DNA of 64,000 nt, from contig NZ_LR215032.1 of the NCBI RefSeq assembly GCF_900660635.1, positions 186,001 through 250,000 on the forward strand. The letters are read 5' to 3'. Below the pieces are notes generated by a model that worked only from the letters and a program-made list of their open reading frames with translations, did no database searches and was not told the origin of the DNA. The stretch is from Mycoplasmopsis gallopavonis (GTDB lineage Bacteria; Bacillota_I; Bacilli_A; Mycoplasmatales; Metamycoplasmataceae). Below, one piece after another: positions 45,122 to 54,275 of this stretch. How positions within the stretch are numbered: the stretch's first letter is position 1; each line of letters begins with the position of its first letter. The position numbers and the translations under genes are program-made.

Positions 45122-45843
45122 TAAACTAGGACAATAAAAATTAACATTCCTTCGAATGTTAATTTTTTATATTTTTAAAGGAGAAAAAATGGGAAAACAT
45201 TTTACAGAAGAACAAGAAAAAGAAATTTATAATACATTTTTTCAATTAGGTAAAAAGGATGCGATTGAACTGATGTATAAATATGGTGCAAAAGCAAAAG
45301 ATAAATATGTGAAAGCGAGATTACGAAGAATATTAAAACATTATAATTTTAATATGAATAAAAAACCAAGAAAGCCTGGAACCGGTAGGTCAAGAAAAGC
45401 GAAAGAACAAGATATAAATTGAAACATTTTTACACGAGAAGATTTAATTGAAATTGCAAAAAGATATAGAGAAATTACAAAAGATAAATTTAAAACAGAA
45501 AAAGTTCAAGAGGCATCACATATTAATATGGCTTCGTATAAACTTGCTATTTTGTTGTATCCTTGTAGACAAACAATATCCAAACATAAAAGAAATAATT
45601 TTGCTCCTAGAATTAAATCCAGAAAAATAAAGTACCAAGACTTGATTATTGATTCATTTAAACAAAATAGATCTAAATATGGTAGACAAAAATTAAAATA
45701 TTTTATCTTAAAGCACTATAAAATAGACATAAACGAAAGAACTCTAGGAAGATATATGAATGCCTTAGGTTTATTTTGCAATGTCAGAAAAAGAAAAAAA
45801 CTAAAAGAATCAAAGAACACATCTATCATAAAAGAAAACATTG

Positions 45844-47111
45844 TAAACTAGGACAGAAAAAATTAACAATTTATTAAATTGGATAGCCCCATACTATATT
45901 CGTATGGGGTTTTTCAATTCAGACATGATTGAATTCTAAATTTATTGTATCAATGAACATAATTAGATATCACTTTTTCTAGTTCATTCAAAGTCATAGC
46001 TTTGATATTTAAATCTCTAATTAATTCAGTTTTTAAATTTGAAAATCAATATTCCACAACTCTATTATCTAAACTATTTCCTACTTTTGAAAGCGAAATT
46101 ATTCCACCTTTATTTTGAATAAAACGAGAAAAATCATCAGATGTATAAGTTGAGCAATGATCTGAATGTAGTATAAAACTTTTTTCAAAATCAACATTTT
46201 CAAATGTTTTGTAAATTAATTTTGAATCATTAAATTTGGAAAGAGAAAAACTAATTATTTCTTTAGTTTTATGTTTAATTACTACTGAAAGATAAACATT
46301 ATTGTTTATTGCATCTTTTGTCGCTGGAAGATATGTTACATCAGTAGCGTATATATTTCTGTTATATACATCATTATAATCTCTATTAACAATGTTTTCT
46401 TTTATGATAGATGTGTTCTTTGATTCTTTTAGTTTTTTTCTTTTTCTGACATTGCAAAATAAACCTAAGGCATTCATATATCTTCCTAGAGTTCTTTCGT
46501 TTATGTCTATTTTATAGTGCTTTAAGATAAAATATTTTAATTTTTGTCTACCATATTTAGATCTATTTTGTTTAAATGAATCAATAATCAAGTCTTGGTA
46601 CTTTATTTTTCTGGATTTAATTCTAGGAGCAAAATTATTTCTTTTATGTTTGGATATTGTTTGTCTACAAAGATACAACAAAATAGCAAGTTTATACGAA
46701 GCCATATTAATATGTGATGCCTCTTGAACTTTTTCTGTTTTAAATTTATCTTTTGTAATTTCTCTATATCTTTTTGCAATTTCAATTAAATCTTCTCGTG
46801 TAAAAATGTTTCAATTTATATCTTGTTCTTTCGCTTTTCTTGACCTACCGGTTCCAGGCTTTCTTGGTTTTTTATTCATATTAAAATTATAATGTTTTAA
46901 TATTCTTCGTAATCTCGCTTTCACATATTTATCTTTTGCTTTTGCACCATATTTATACATCAGTTCAATCGCATCCTTTTTACCTAATTGAAAAAATGTA
47001 TTATAAATTTCTTTTTCTTGTTCTTCTGTAAAATGTTTACCCATTTTTTCTCCTTTAAAAATATAAAAAATTAACATTCGAAGGAATGTTAATTTTTATT
47101 GTCCTAGTTTA
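45844..47111 (-). mobile_element. IS-beta copy 4, 1268 bp, nested in copy 3
   Basis: Inserted in inverse orientation in the transposase gene of copy 3, with a clean 3-bp duplication TTG (45841-45843 and 47112-47114). All end features are intact. Confidence 0.96.
45863..47044 (-). CDS. IS3-family transposase (IS-beta copy 4), 393 aa, intact
   Basis: Same protein as the copy at 24123 with minor changes (KESKNTSIIKENIV). The DDE motifs ATDVTYLP, LHSDHCSTYTS and GNSLDNRVVEYW are intact, and AAAGGAG precedes the ATG. Confidence 0.93.
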
Positions 47112-47660
47112 TTGTTAATAGAGATTATAATGATGTATATAACAGAAATATATACGCTACTGATGTAACATATCTTCCAGCGACAAAAGATGCAATAAAC
47201 AATAATGTTTATCTTTCAGTAGTAATTAAACATAAAACTAAAGAAATAATTAGTTTTTCTCTTTCCAAATTTAATGATTCAAAATTAATTTACAAAACAT
47301 TTGAAAATGTTGATTTTGAAAAAAGTTTTATACTACATTCAGATCATTGCTCAACTTATACATCTGATGATTTTTCTCGTTTTATTCAAAATAAAGGTGG
47401 AATAATTTCGCTTTCAAAAGTAGGAAATAGTTTAGATAATAGAGTTGTGGAATATTGATTTTCAAATTTAAAAACTGAATTAATTAGAGATTTAAATATC
47501 AAAGCTATGACTTTGAATGAACTAGAAAAAGTGATATCTAATTATGTTCATTGATACAATAAATTTAGAATTCAATCATGTCTGAATTGAAAAACCCCAT
47601 ACGAATATAGTATGGGGCTATCCAATTTAATAAATTGTTAATTTTTTCTGTCCTAGTTTA

Positions 47661-48165
47661 AAATTGTATTTTTATATTCTAAAAAAGTATCAAAATAGTT
47701 ATAAATTGAAGATTTTTTTACATCTATCTTATGTAAAAAATCATTTTTGTTTTTGTATTGACAAATATAACTTCTTGGTTGAATTATTCTTGTTGCAACA
47801 ATAAATTCTAATACTTCTTCTAAAGATTTGTGTTTAGTTTTAGGTAATCCTTTAAATAAATCTAGTTCTTTAATTACTTTATAAATAAGTTCAATACCAA
47901 CGTTTTTTACATTTGTTTCGACAGATGTTGGGTTAAGTAATTGGAAAAATTTGGTTTTAACTTCAATTTTATCTTCTCCAACAGGAACCAATCTAGCAAT
48001 TGGTTTTAAATCATCGATGTTTTGCAGAGAATATTTTTCTTTAATTTCTTCTCAATAACCTAATCCAACTAAATTCCCAATCCCTTTACCGTATCCTTTT
48101 GATATTCCTAATGCAATGTAAATCCCTTTTGGGTTTTTTCTTTTATACAGAATGTAGTTACTCAT
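47661..48165 (-). pseudogene. IS-B transposase, N-terminal fragment
   Basis: About 168 codons from MSNYILYKRKNPKGIYIALG to FDTFLEYKNTIL, nearly identical to the copy at 25595, cut by IS-beta. No catalytic Asp or Glu remains. Confidence 0.88.
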
Positions 48166-48297
48166 ATTTATATTATACATTATTATCATTGTAATCATTG
48201 TAAAAAATTAAAATAATTAAAAAGTGTACTTATATACTATGTATATAAGTAATAAGGTAAAAGGTATAAAAAAGAGCTTCCAACTTGGAAACTCAGG
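47661..48297 (-). mobile_element. IS-B fragment, 5' part with one terminal repeat
   Basis: It carries the IS-B right-hand end CAACTTGGAAACTCAGG (48281-48297), promoter region and the start of the transposase gene, then is cut by IS-beta copy 3 at 47660. The other end of IS-B and its 3' half are absent here. Confidence 0.9.
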
Positions 48298-48366
48298 ATT
48301 GACTAAGAAAACTCAATAAAGTAGTTAATGATCATAAAAAAGCAAAAGAAAATCAAGTTGATTAAA
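48298..48366 (+). pseudogene. whiA: WhiA, C-terminal remnant
   Basis: After the IS-B end the frame reads DWLRKLNKVVNDHKKAKENQVD and stops at TAA 48364-48366; the codon for Asp shares its first base with the IS end. WLRKLN matches the conserved tail of the WhiA HTH domain (HRLRKL). It is on the same strand and in the right order relative to the N-terminal fragment at 44742, which supports disruption of one gene. Confidence 0.72.
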
Positions 48367-48379
48367 CAACTTGATTTTT
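48349..48379. terminator. Bidirectional terminator between whiA and proS
   Basis: AAAATCAAGTTG and CAACTTGATTTT form a perfect 12-bp stem with A/T tails on both sides, serving the convergent genes whiA and proS; it overlaps both 3' ends. Confidence 0.85.
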
Positions 48380-49820
48380 AATATGCTTTCGCAAAAACAA
48401 CATAACGATTTGTTTCACTATCACAATGTTTATAAATACATTTTGCATTTTTTAAAGGTTTATCTAAAATTTTAGGAATACATCTTGTAGTTGCTCCTGT
48501 TTCTGCTTTAATGTCTTCTTCAGCTTGTTCAGAACAACAAAATGGTGCAATAACAAAGTTTTGTTTTTCAATGTTTGTTTTAAAATCGTCGTAGTTGTAA
48601 ACATAAATAGTTTTTTCGTCAAGACGCTGTTTAGCTGCTGCATAAAGATCGTCATGAATTTGATCTAATAATTGTCCAACTTGTGTTTTAACTTGATCTA
48701 ATTTAACCAAAATTTTTGTTTCGACTTGATCTCTACGAACAATTGTTACCATATCATTTTCAAGATCACGTGGACCAACTTCAATTCTAAGTGGCACTCC
48801 TTGAATTTCACTATTTGCCGCTTTATATCCTGGATTTTTATCACTTGAATCTAATCTCACACGATATTTACGTCCTAATTCTGATTGCAATTTAGCAGCA
48901 ACTTCAGAAACTCTTGGTGATTTTTTAGCAAAAAGTTCTAAAATATCGACTTGAATTGGAGCAACACGTGGAGGGATAATAATTCCACGGTTATCACCAT
49001 GTGTCATGATAATAGCGCCAATTAATCTTGTTGTAACACCTCATGAAGTTTGATAAACAAATTCTTCTTTATTTTCTTTATTTTTAAATGTAATTTTATA
49101 AGGTTTAGAAAAGTTTTGAGCAAGATAATGACTAGTACCCGCTTGAAGAGCTTTACCATCTTTCATCATTGCTTCAATTGTGTATGTTGAACACGCACCA
49201 GCGAATTTTTCGTGTGGTGTTTTTTTACCAACAATAGTTGGAATTGCTAAATAATTTTTTAAAAATTTTGAATAAGTGTTAATCATTGAACGAGTAAATT
49301 TTCTCGCTTCAAGTGGATCAGCATGTGAAGTATGACCTTCTTGTCATAAAAACTCTCTTGATCTTAAAAATGGATTAGTTGTTTTTTCTCATCTTAAAAC
49401 ATTTGCTCATTGATTAAAAATTAATGGTAAGTCATTATATGATTCAATTGAATTTTTAAAAAAATCAGCAAAAAGAACTTCAGAAGTAGGTCTAATATAT
49501 AATTTTTCACTAAGCTCACGATTTCCGACATGCGTAACTGTTGCAAGTTCTGGATTAAATCCTTCAACATGCTCTTTTTCAAGAGCAAATAAACTTTCAG
49601 GAATTAATAATGGTAAATATACATTTTGAACACCTTTTTCTTTAAAAATTTTATTAAGGTTTTCTTGAATTAATTCTCAAATACCATATGAATTAGGTTT
49701 GAAAATTAAAGTTCCTTTTGTTGGTCCATAAGCAATTAAATTACCATTTTTGACAACATCAGTATATCATCTTGGGAAATCTTTTTCAAGTGGTGTAATT
49801 TTATCTAATTCTTTTTTCAT
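48378..49820 (-). CDS. proS: Prolyl-tRNA synthetase (archaeal/eukaryotic-like short type)
   Basis: Charges tRNA-Pro. The 480-aa class II enzyme lacks the INS editing domain, as in mycoplasmas. Motif 2 LPLIFNQWANVLRWE with FLRSREFLWQEGHTSH, GTSHYLAQNF, and motif 3-like TRLIGAIIMTHGDNRGIIIP are visible, followed by the anticodon-binding domain (VAPIQVDILELF) and the C-terminal extension with Cys-Cys and CIYKH that binds Zn in this subclass, ending in Tyr (AKAY). Many UGA codons read as Trp. The ATG has no clear ribosome site; a TAAAAT lies 10 bases upstream. Confidence 0.95.
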
Positions 49821-49860
49821 ATCATATGATATTTTACAATTATATTTTTAAAAGATTAAA

Positions 49861-49895
49861 AAAAGATTGATTTATTTTAAAAAAATCAATCTTTT
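49861..49895 (-). terminator. Terminator-like hairpin between proS and the tRNA genes
   Basis: AAAAGATTGATTT pairs with AAATCAATCTTTT around a 9-base loop, with a T run on the minus strand; a backup terminator for the tRNA transcript. Confidence 0.7.
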
Positions 49896-49918
49896 CATTT
49901 TCAAAATAGAATAAAAAA

Positions 49919-49934
49919 ATCGTCTTCCGACGAT
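49919..49934 (-). terminator. Terminator of the tRNA-Tyr/tRNA-Gln unit
   Basis: ATCGTC-GGAA-GACGAT hairpin followed by T7 on the minus strand, 2 bases after the CCA of tRNA-Gln. Confidence 0.82.
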
Positions 49935-49935
49935 A

Positions 49936-50010
49936 TGGCTGCCCCAGTTAGATTCGAACTAACGCATGGCGGAACCAAAACCCGCTGCCTTACCGCTTGG
50001 CTATGGGGCA
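49936..50010 (-). tRNA. trnQ: tRNA-Gln (anticodon TTG)
   Basis: The acceptor TGCCCCA/TGGGGCA, a seven-base anticodon loop with TTG, T loop GTTCGAATC and an encoded CCA end are present. Confidence 0.95.
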
Positions 50011-50013
50011 AAA

Positions 50014-50097
50014 TGGTGGGGGGAGAGGGATTCGAACCCCCGAATCCTAAGAAAGTGGGTTACAGCCACCCGCATTTGGCCGCTTTGCTATCCCCCC
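50014..50097 (-). tRNA. trnY: tRNA-Tyr (anticodon GTA)
   Basis: Acceptor GGGGGGA/TCCCCCC, anticodon loop CTGTAAC, the long variable arm of bacterial tRNA-Tyr, GGTTCGAATCC and an encoded CCA. Only 3 bases separate it from tRNA-Gln, so one transcript is likely. Confidence 0.95.
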
Positions 50098-50229
50098 AAG
50101 TTGCAATATTATTATACAAGAAATTTTATTTAAACAAAACTTTTTTTAATTTTGTTTAAATTTCAATTTATTTCTTGATAACTTGCAATTAATATTTTAA
50201 AGCAATTTCAAAATGCACCAAATAAAATT

Positions 50230-50260
50230 TTGAAAAAGTTAGTTTCTTATCATTTATAAT
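50230..50260 (+). promoter_or_regulatory. smpB promoter, very short leader
   Basis: TTGAAA (50230-50235) and TATAAT (50255-50260) with 19-bp spacing. The -10 box ends 12 bases before the smpB ATG, so the leader is only a few bases and has no ribosome site. Confidence 0.5.
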
Positions 50261-50272
50261 ATTAATTGAATT

Positions 50273-50707
50273 ATGAAAATAATATCTAATAATAAAAAAG
50301 CATTTCATGATTATGAAATTTTAGAAAAATATGAAGCCGGAATTGAACTTCAAGGATGAGAAGTAAAAACTTGTAGAGCAAATAGTGTTGATATTTCCAA
50401 TGCATACTGCTCAATTTATAAAGATGAAGTCTATTTAAAAGATTCTTTCTTTAAACAATACATGCTATTAAAATGCGATGAATATCGTGATCGCAAACTT
50501 CTCTTACATAAAAAAGAAATTCGTAAACTTAAACAAAAAATTGAAACAATGCAAGTTACATTAATTCCATTAAAATTATATTTTTCAGGAAGTTACATAA
50601 AATTAGAAATTGCACTTGCAAAAGGTTTAAAAAAATACGACAAACGTGCTAAAATAGTTAAGGAAGAAACCCAAAAAGCAATTAAAAAAGCTTTAAAGTT
50701 TTATTAA
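50273..50707 (+). CDS. smpB: SsrA-binding protein
   Basis: Brings tmRNA to stalled ribosomes in trans-translation. The 144-aa protein has the typical OB-barrel motifs NKKAFHDYEILEKYEAGIEL, QGWEVKTCRA and DRKLLLHKKEI, and the basic helical tail DKRAKIVKEETQKAIKKALK. One UGA reads as Trp (GWEVK). It stops 2 bases before the tmRNA gene ssrA, a close pairing that makes joint transcription likely. Confidence 0.95.
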
Positions 50708-50709
50708 AC

Positions 50710-51096
50710 GGGGGTGTAATGGTTTCGACACATATAGGTGGTTGAGCGTTGCAGTAGTGTGGCAGACTATAATTGCTACTAGGCTTTCTTAAACGGAAAA
50801 TCTGAAAAACAAGCTGAAGAATTTTCATTCAGCAACCCAGCTTTCGCTGGAACACAAAGCTTTGCATTTGCTTAATAAATAGCAGTAAAGTCGTTTTTGA
50901 CCGACTCCTTTAAGTTAAAAATGTTGTTAAAAAGGATAGCTAAAGAAAATGATCGCAGCTTTAGTGAAATTAGATCAATTATCAAAAACTTTCTTGTTTG
51001 TTCTAGTTTTCGATAATTACAAAGAATAAACTAAACTGTAGAAGCGTAAAATTTGCTTATGTGTGGACACGGGTTCGACTCCCGTCATCTCCACCA
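50710..51096 (+). ncRNA. ssrA: Transfer-messenger RNA (tmRNA)
   Basis: The 387-nt RNA begins GGGGGTGTAATGGTTTCGAC and ends GGGTTCGACTCCCGTCATCT plus CCACCA, so 5' and 3' ends pair as a tRNA-like acceptor with T arm. The resume codon is GGA at 50795; the 26-residue tag starts GKSEKQAEEFSF, ends QSFAFA and is followed by tandem stops TAA TAA (50873). Pseudoknot stems follow the tag. The tag contains no Trp. Confidence 0.96.
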
Positions 51097-51110
51097 TTTG
51101 ATAGATAGAG

Positions 51111-51140
51111 GTTTGATGCTAAGCAATCAGACTTTTTTTA
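51111..51140 (+). terminator. Terminator of ssrA
   Basis: GTTTGAT and ATCAGAC form a 7-bp stem (one G-U) followed by T7. Confidence 0.8.
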
Positions 51141-51595
51141 TTTTTTTAAGCAATTCAAAAGCATAAGACGGTTTTTATAAACATATAAAAATTAAAATTA
51201 TAACTCTATGATGGTCTTATATTTAGGGTGCACAAAATGCTATAATTATTAAAGAATATAATTTCACAAAATGGATTAAAGCAAGTCATGAAACGAGACT
51301 ACGGAATAACAATTAAAATTTAAAATATTAAGCTCAAACTATTATCAAATGAGTTTAGTTTAATTTTATGAATATTTTTCACATCCCCCAAGAAATGAGA
51401 AAATGGTAAATATTCTCTAAAAAACCAATTATTATGTAAAAAATTATATTAATATCAAATCGATCAATAATAAAAAAACAACTAAAAAAGAATAATTATA
51501 ATCATATTAAGTATTAAAACAAAACAATAAGTCTTTTATAGAAATTTATTAATTATTTTGAATATCTCAATATAAAAATAAAAAAAGGAGTTATC
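51141..51595. other. Intergenic stretch without a recognised gene
   Basis: 455 bases of AT-rich sequence downstream of tmRNA. No frame, RNA fold or IS end is evident. A GGTGCACAAAATGCTATAATTA-like -10 at about 51238-51250 may be a promoter, but nothing coding follows for 340 bases. The next gene has its own AAGGAG site. It may be decayed DNA at an integration hotspot; I see no repeat of the tmRNA 3' end in the window. Confidence 0.4.
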
Positions 51596-53137
51596 ATGCA
51601 GATTCTTGATATAAAGAGAATGGCTCATAACATTCTTGAAAATAGAAATATGGAAAATAGTTTTATTGAATATAAAAAGTCAGTAAATTTTAAAGATAAA
51701 ATTCTAAAAACCGCTTGTGCTTTTGCTAATAATTACATGAACAACGAGATCGGATTATTATTTATTGGCATAGAAGAAGTAGATGATAAAGAGACAGGTG
51801 AAAAGGCAATTCCTAAAAGACCAATTACAGGAATAACTGAATCAAAAATTGAATGTATCGAAAACGAATTAAAGTCTCTCCTTTCTAATATTCATCCCAA
51901 AATTAAATATCATATTACTTCTGACATAATTGATAATAAATATTATATGATTCTTGCAGTAGAACCCACTGCAGGTGGTCCGTTTCAAACAAGTGAGAAA
52001 GCAGAAAAAGACAAAAATATAAGATTAAAAGCAGGAAGATATATTAGAGTTGAAAGAGATTCTAGGTTACCTAATCCAACTGAAGAATTTGAGATATTAA
52101 AAAAATTTGCAGGATTCTCATTTAGTTCAAACCTCAATGAGACAGCAACAATAGATGATTTAAGCTATGAGTATATGAAAGAATACTTATTCCAAACAGG
52201 AGCGAAAAAAGATATTAGAGAAATGTCGAAACTGGATATAGCAAAAAGTCTACAACTTGTAAGTGAAAGCGAGTATGGAGGTTATAGAGCAAAGAATTTC
52301 GCTGTACTTATGTTCGCTGAAAAGCCAAATAAATTTATTCCAAATGCTCATGTGGAAATCATAAGAGAAGTTGAGGGAACAGATAAAATGGAATCAAAGA
52401 GATTTGATGGACCAGTTTGGATGCAAGTTAAACAGGTAAATGATTACTTCAAAAACAATATTATGACTTCTTATACAATTAGAGAATCTAATAAAATTGA
52501 ACACAAAATTATATTTAACTATCCACTTACAGCATTTGAAGAACTTGCTACAAATGCTATATTGCATAAAGAGTATGATACACCTGAATATGTAGGAATA
52601 TATATTTATAAAGATAGCATTTCTTTTGTAAATCACAATAGACCATTGCCGCCTGTTACGATAAATGCTTTGAATAACAATAAACGTTTTGATAGAAGAC
52701 AATATATTAATAAAGAATTGAAAGATATGTTTTTTGCACTTAATTTAATAGAGTCTTACGGATCAGGTATAAGACGTGCAAAAGATGCTCTTTTAGAAAA
52801 CAATTCACCTGATTTAAAGTTTTATCCTGATAACGAAGAAGATAATTATACAAACGCAGTCATGGGCATCAATGCGGAATTTTTAAATGATCATTTTAAT
52901 AGTAGTAATTACCAAAAAACTACTACTAAAACTACTACTAAAACTACTACTAAACAAGACGAAATTATCAAAATGATAATGCAAAATCCTGAAATAAGTG
53001 CAAAAGAAATAGCAGATAAATTAAACCTTACAATAGATGGTGTTCGTTATCATCTAACCAAAATGAAAAAAGCAGGTTTTATCAAATATGAAGGCTCAAC
53101 AAAATTAGGTAAATGAATAGTTGTAAAGTTAAATTAA
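51596..53137 (+). CDS. AlbA_2 (Schlafen-type) DNA-binding/ATP-binding regulator, 513 aa
   Basis: Member of the COG2865-like group. Residues about 15-135 are the AlbA_2 (divergent AAA_4) domain: ENSFIEYKKS, ACAFANNYMNNEIGLLFIGI, and IRLKAGRYIRVERDSR. Residues about 300-400 resemble a GHKL ATP-binding domain (FEELATNAILHKEYD and ESYGSGIRRAKDALL). A Thr/Lys repeat (KTTTKTTTKTTTK, about residues 440-452) links to a winged helix (PEISAKEIADKLNLTIDGVR). Such proteins are thought to be regulators and some lie in defence islands; the role here is unknown. Trp is TGG once (VWMQ) and TGA once near the end (GKWIVVKLN), so under the standard code it would stop 8 residues earlier, a hint of transfer from a standard-code host. 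Confidence 0.78.
52911..52958 (+). repeat. Tandem 12-bp repeat in the AlbA_2 gene
   Basis: ACTACTACTAAA is repeated three times in a row and encodes TTTK units in the linker before the C-terminal winged helix. Copy-number change would alter linker length without shifting the frame. Confidence 0.8.
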
Positions 53138-53314
53138 ATTGTAAATAGATTCAAATTAAAAAAGTTAATTTTAGTAACATGAATTTTAATTCATTTTTTT
53201 GATTTTGAGGATTTTTAAAAAAGTTAAAACAATTTTAGTATATAATACAATGATTTATGAAATTCAAAATAAATGAGTGGCTTGCGATATAATAATAATG
53301 AAAGGAATATTATT

Positions 53315-53941
53315 ATGCGAAGTTTAGAAAATTTAAAAAAACTAAAATTAGACATGGAAGAAAAGGAGCGATTAATATCAAGTTTTATCTTTAAATACAA
53401 AGAAATTAAATATATTGTATTAGTAGAAAGGTTTACAGAAGAAAAACAAAAGAAAAATAAATTTGCACTATTAAAGTTAAACTTTATAGATGATTCGGAA
53501 AAAGAATTAGTTTGCGAGGCCAATTCTTGTTGCTTATTGTTAGAAGCTCGAGAAATAAGAGAATATTTTAAAATAGAATACAAAGAAAATATAGGAGATA
53601 TATTAAGGCAGTTTAGTAAATATTTCGGAAGCAAAATACCTACAAAAATGAAAGAAAATCACGAATGTAGTGATGAAGAAAGAGTCGCAATAGTAAAAAA
53701 AATGAGTAATAAAGATTCAGAAGATCCGAATAAAAAATATTGCATTGGTATAAGAAGAAATCCCAAAGGTCAAAAAAGAAGCATTTATAATAGTGAAAAA
53801 ACATATATATTAAGAGAAAAATTATATACGTGATTTGAAAAAGACAATACTATAAGCTTTTGTTATTCTAAAGTCAAAGAAGAAGAAAAAACAGATAAAG
53901 AAATAATTGAGAATTTTGCAAAAAAAGAAAATTTAAAATAA
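53315..53941 (+). CDS. Unknown protein, 208 aa, next to the AlbA_2 gene
   Basis: I do not recognise it with confidence; the start resembles what is called DUF6037. It begins MRSLENLKKLKLDMEEKERL, with an N-terminal beta-rich stretch (FIFKYKEIKYIVLVERF, KLNFID), then a helical segment (LEAREIREYFKIEYKENIGD) and a basic C-terminal half with Lys/Glu-rich end. There is no membrane segment. An AAAGGA site is 8 bases before the ATG; an upstream in-frame ATG at 53273 lacks a ribosome site. UGA is used once (YTWFEK). It is 177 bases downstream of the AlbA_2 gene on the same strand, so the two may form a small accessory module. Confidence 0.6.
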
Positions 53942-53961
53942 AAGAAGCTATAGAAATTAGC

Positions 53962-53982
53962 TATATTAGAATAAATAAATTA
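53962..53982 (-). mobile_element. Remnant of an IS-epsilon end
   Basis: 21 bases identical to the right end of IS-epsilon (complement of 60587-60607), outward facing, 26 bases away from the left end of the nested IS-epsilon. The rest of this copy is gone. Confidence 0.6.
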
Positions 53983-54031
53983 TCCATGACTCCACGTGTC
54001 CTAAAAACTAAATCAGGATAAAAAATTAGAC

Positions 54032-54054
54032 ACATTCCAAAAAGAAAGGAATGT
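54032..54054 (+). repeat. 23-bp palindromic target duplication of IS-delta copy a
   Basis: The same 23 bases occur at 59298-59320 and flank IS-delta copy a. Each is itself an inverted repeat, ACATTCC...GGAATGT, the left-end hairpin of IS-epsilon. Confidence 0.94.
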
Positions 54055-54165
54055 GGCTCGATTGTAATTTGCATTGCAACGAAAAAAATTGAAAAACAAA
54101 AGAAAAAAGCATGGTTTTATAAACTGGGACACGAAAAGTGGACAAAAAGTTTAATTTACTAAAAC

Positions 54166-54184
54166 ACCTCAACACTCTTGAGGT
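54166..54184 (+). repeat. 19-bp palindromic target duplication of IS-delta copy b
   Basis: Repeated at 56859-56877. ACCTCAA-CACTC-TTGAGGT is the hairpin at the 3' end of IS-gamma. Confidence 0.94.
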
Positions 54185-54275
54185 GGCTCGAGTGTAACTT
54201 GCAGTGCAACGAAAAACACCTTCCCTTGAGAAATTTAGGGAGGTGTTTTTTTGGTGTTTTTGTTTTGAGTTTTAA

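Larger units (their letters stand above)
45189..47641 (+). pseudogene. IS-beta copy 3 transposase, interrupted
   Basis: The frame begins MGKHFTEEQEKEIYNTFFQL, is cut by copy 4 after KENIV and resumes at 47115 with NRDYNDVYNRNIYATDVTYL. Both halves together are in frame. One substitution (ILLYPCRQ) distinguishes it from the other copies. Confidence 0.9.
45122..47660 (+). mobile_element. IS-beta copy 3, split by inverted IS-beta copy 4
   Basis: Bases 45122-45843 and 47115-47660 sum to 1268 bp, the exact IS-beta length. The outer flanking triplets differ (TTC and AAA), so there is no target duplication. This element forms the joint between the whiA fragment and an IS-B fragment. Confidence 0.94.

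Noticed and set aside
44742..48366. whiA interrupted by an intron or homing element
   Set aside because: WhiA resembles LAGLIDADG enzymes, but the intervening DNA consists wholly of IS-beta and IS-B pieces with recognisable ends, and part of whiA is missing.
51141..51595. Small RNA or att site downstream of tmRNA
   Set aside because: No stable fold, promoter-terminator pair or repeat of the tmRNA end could be found by eye.
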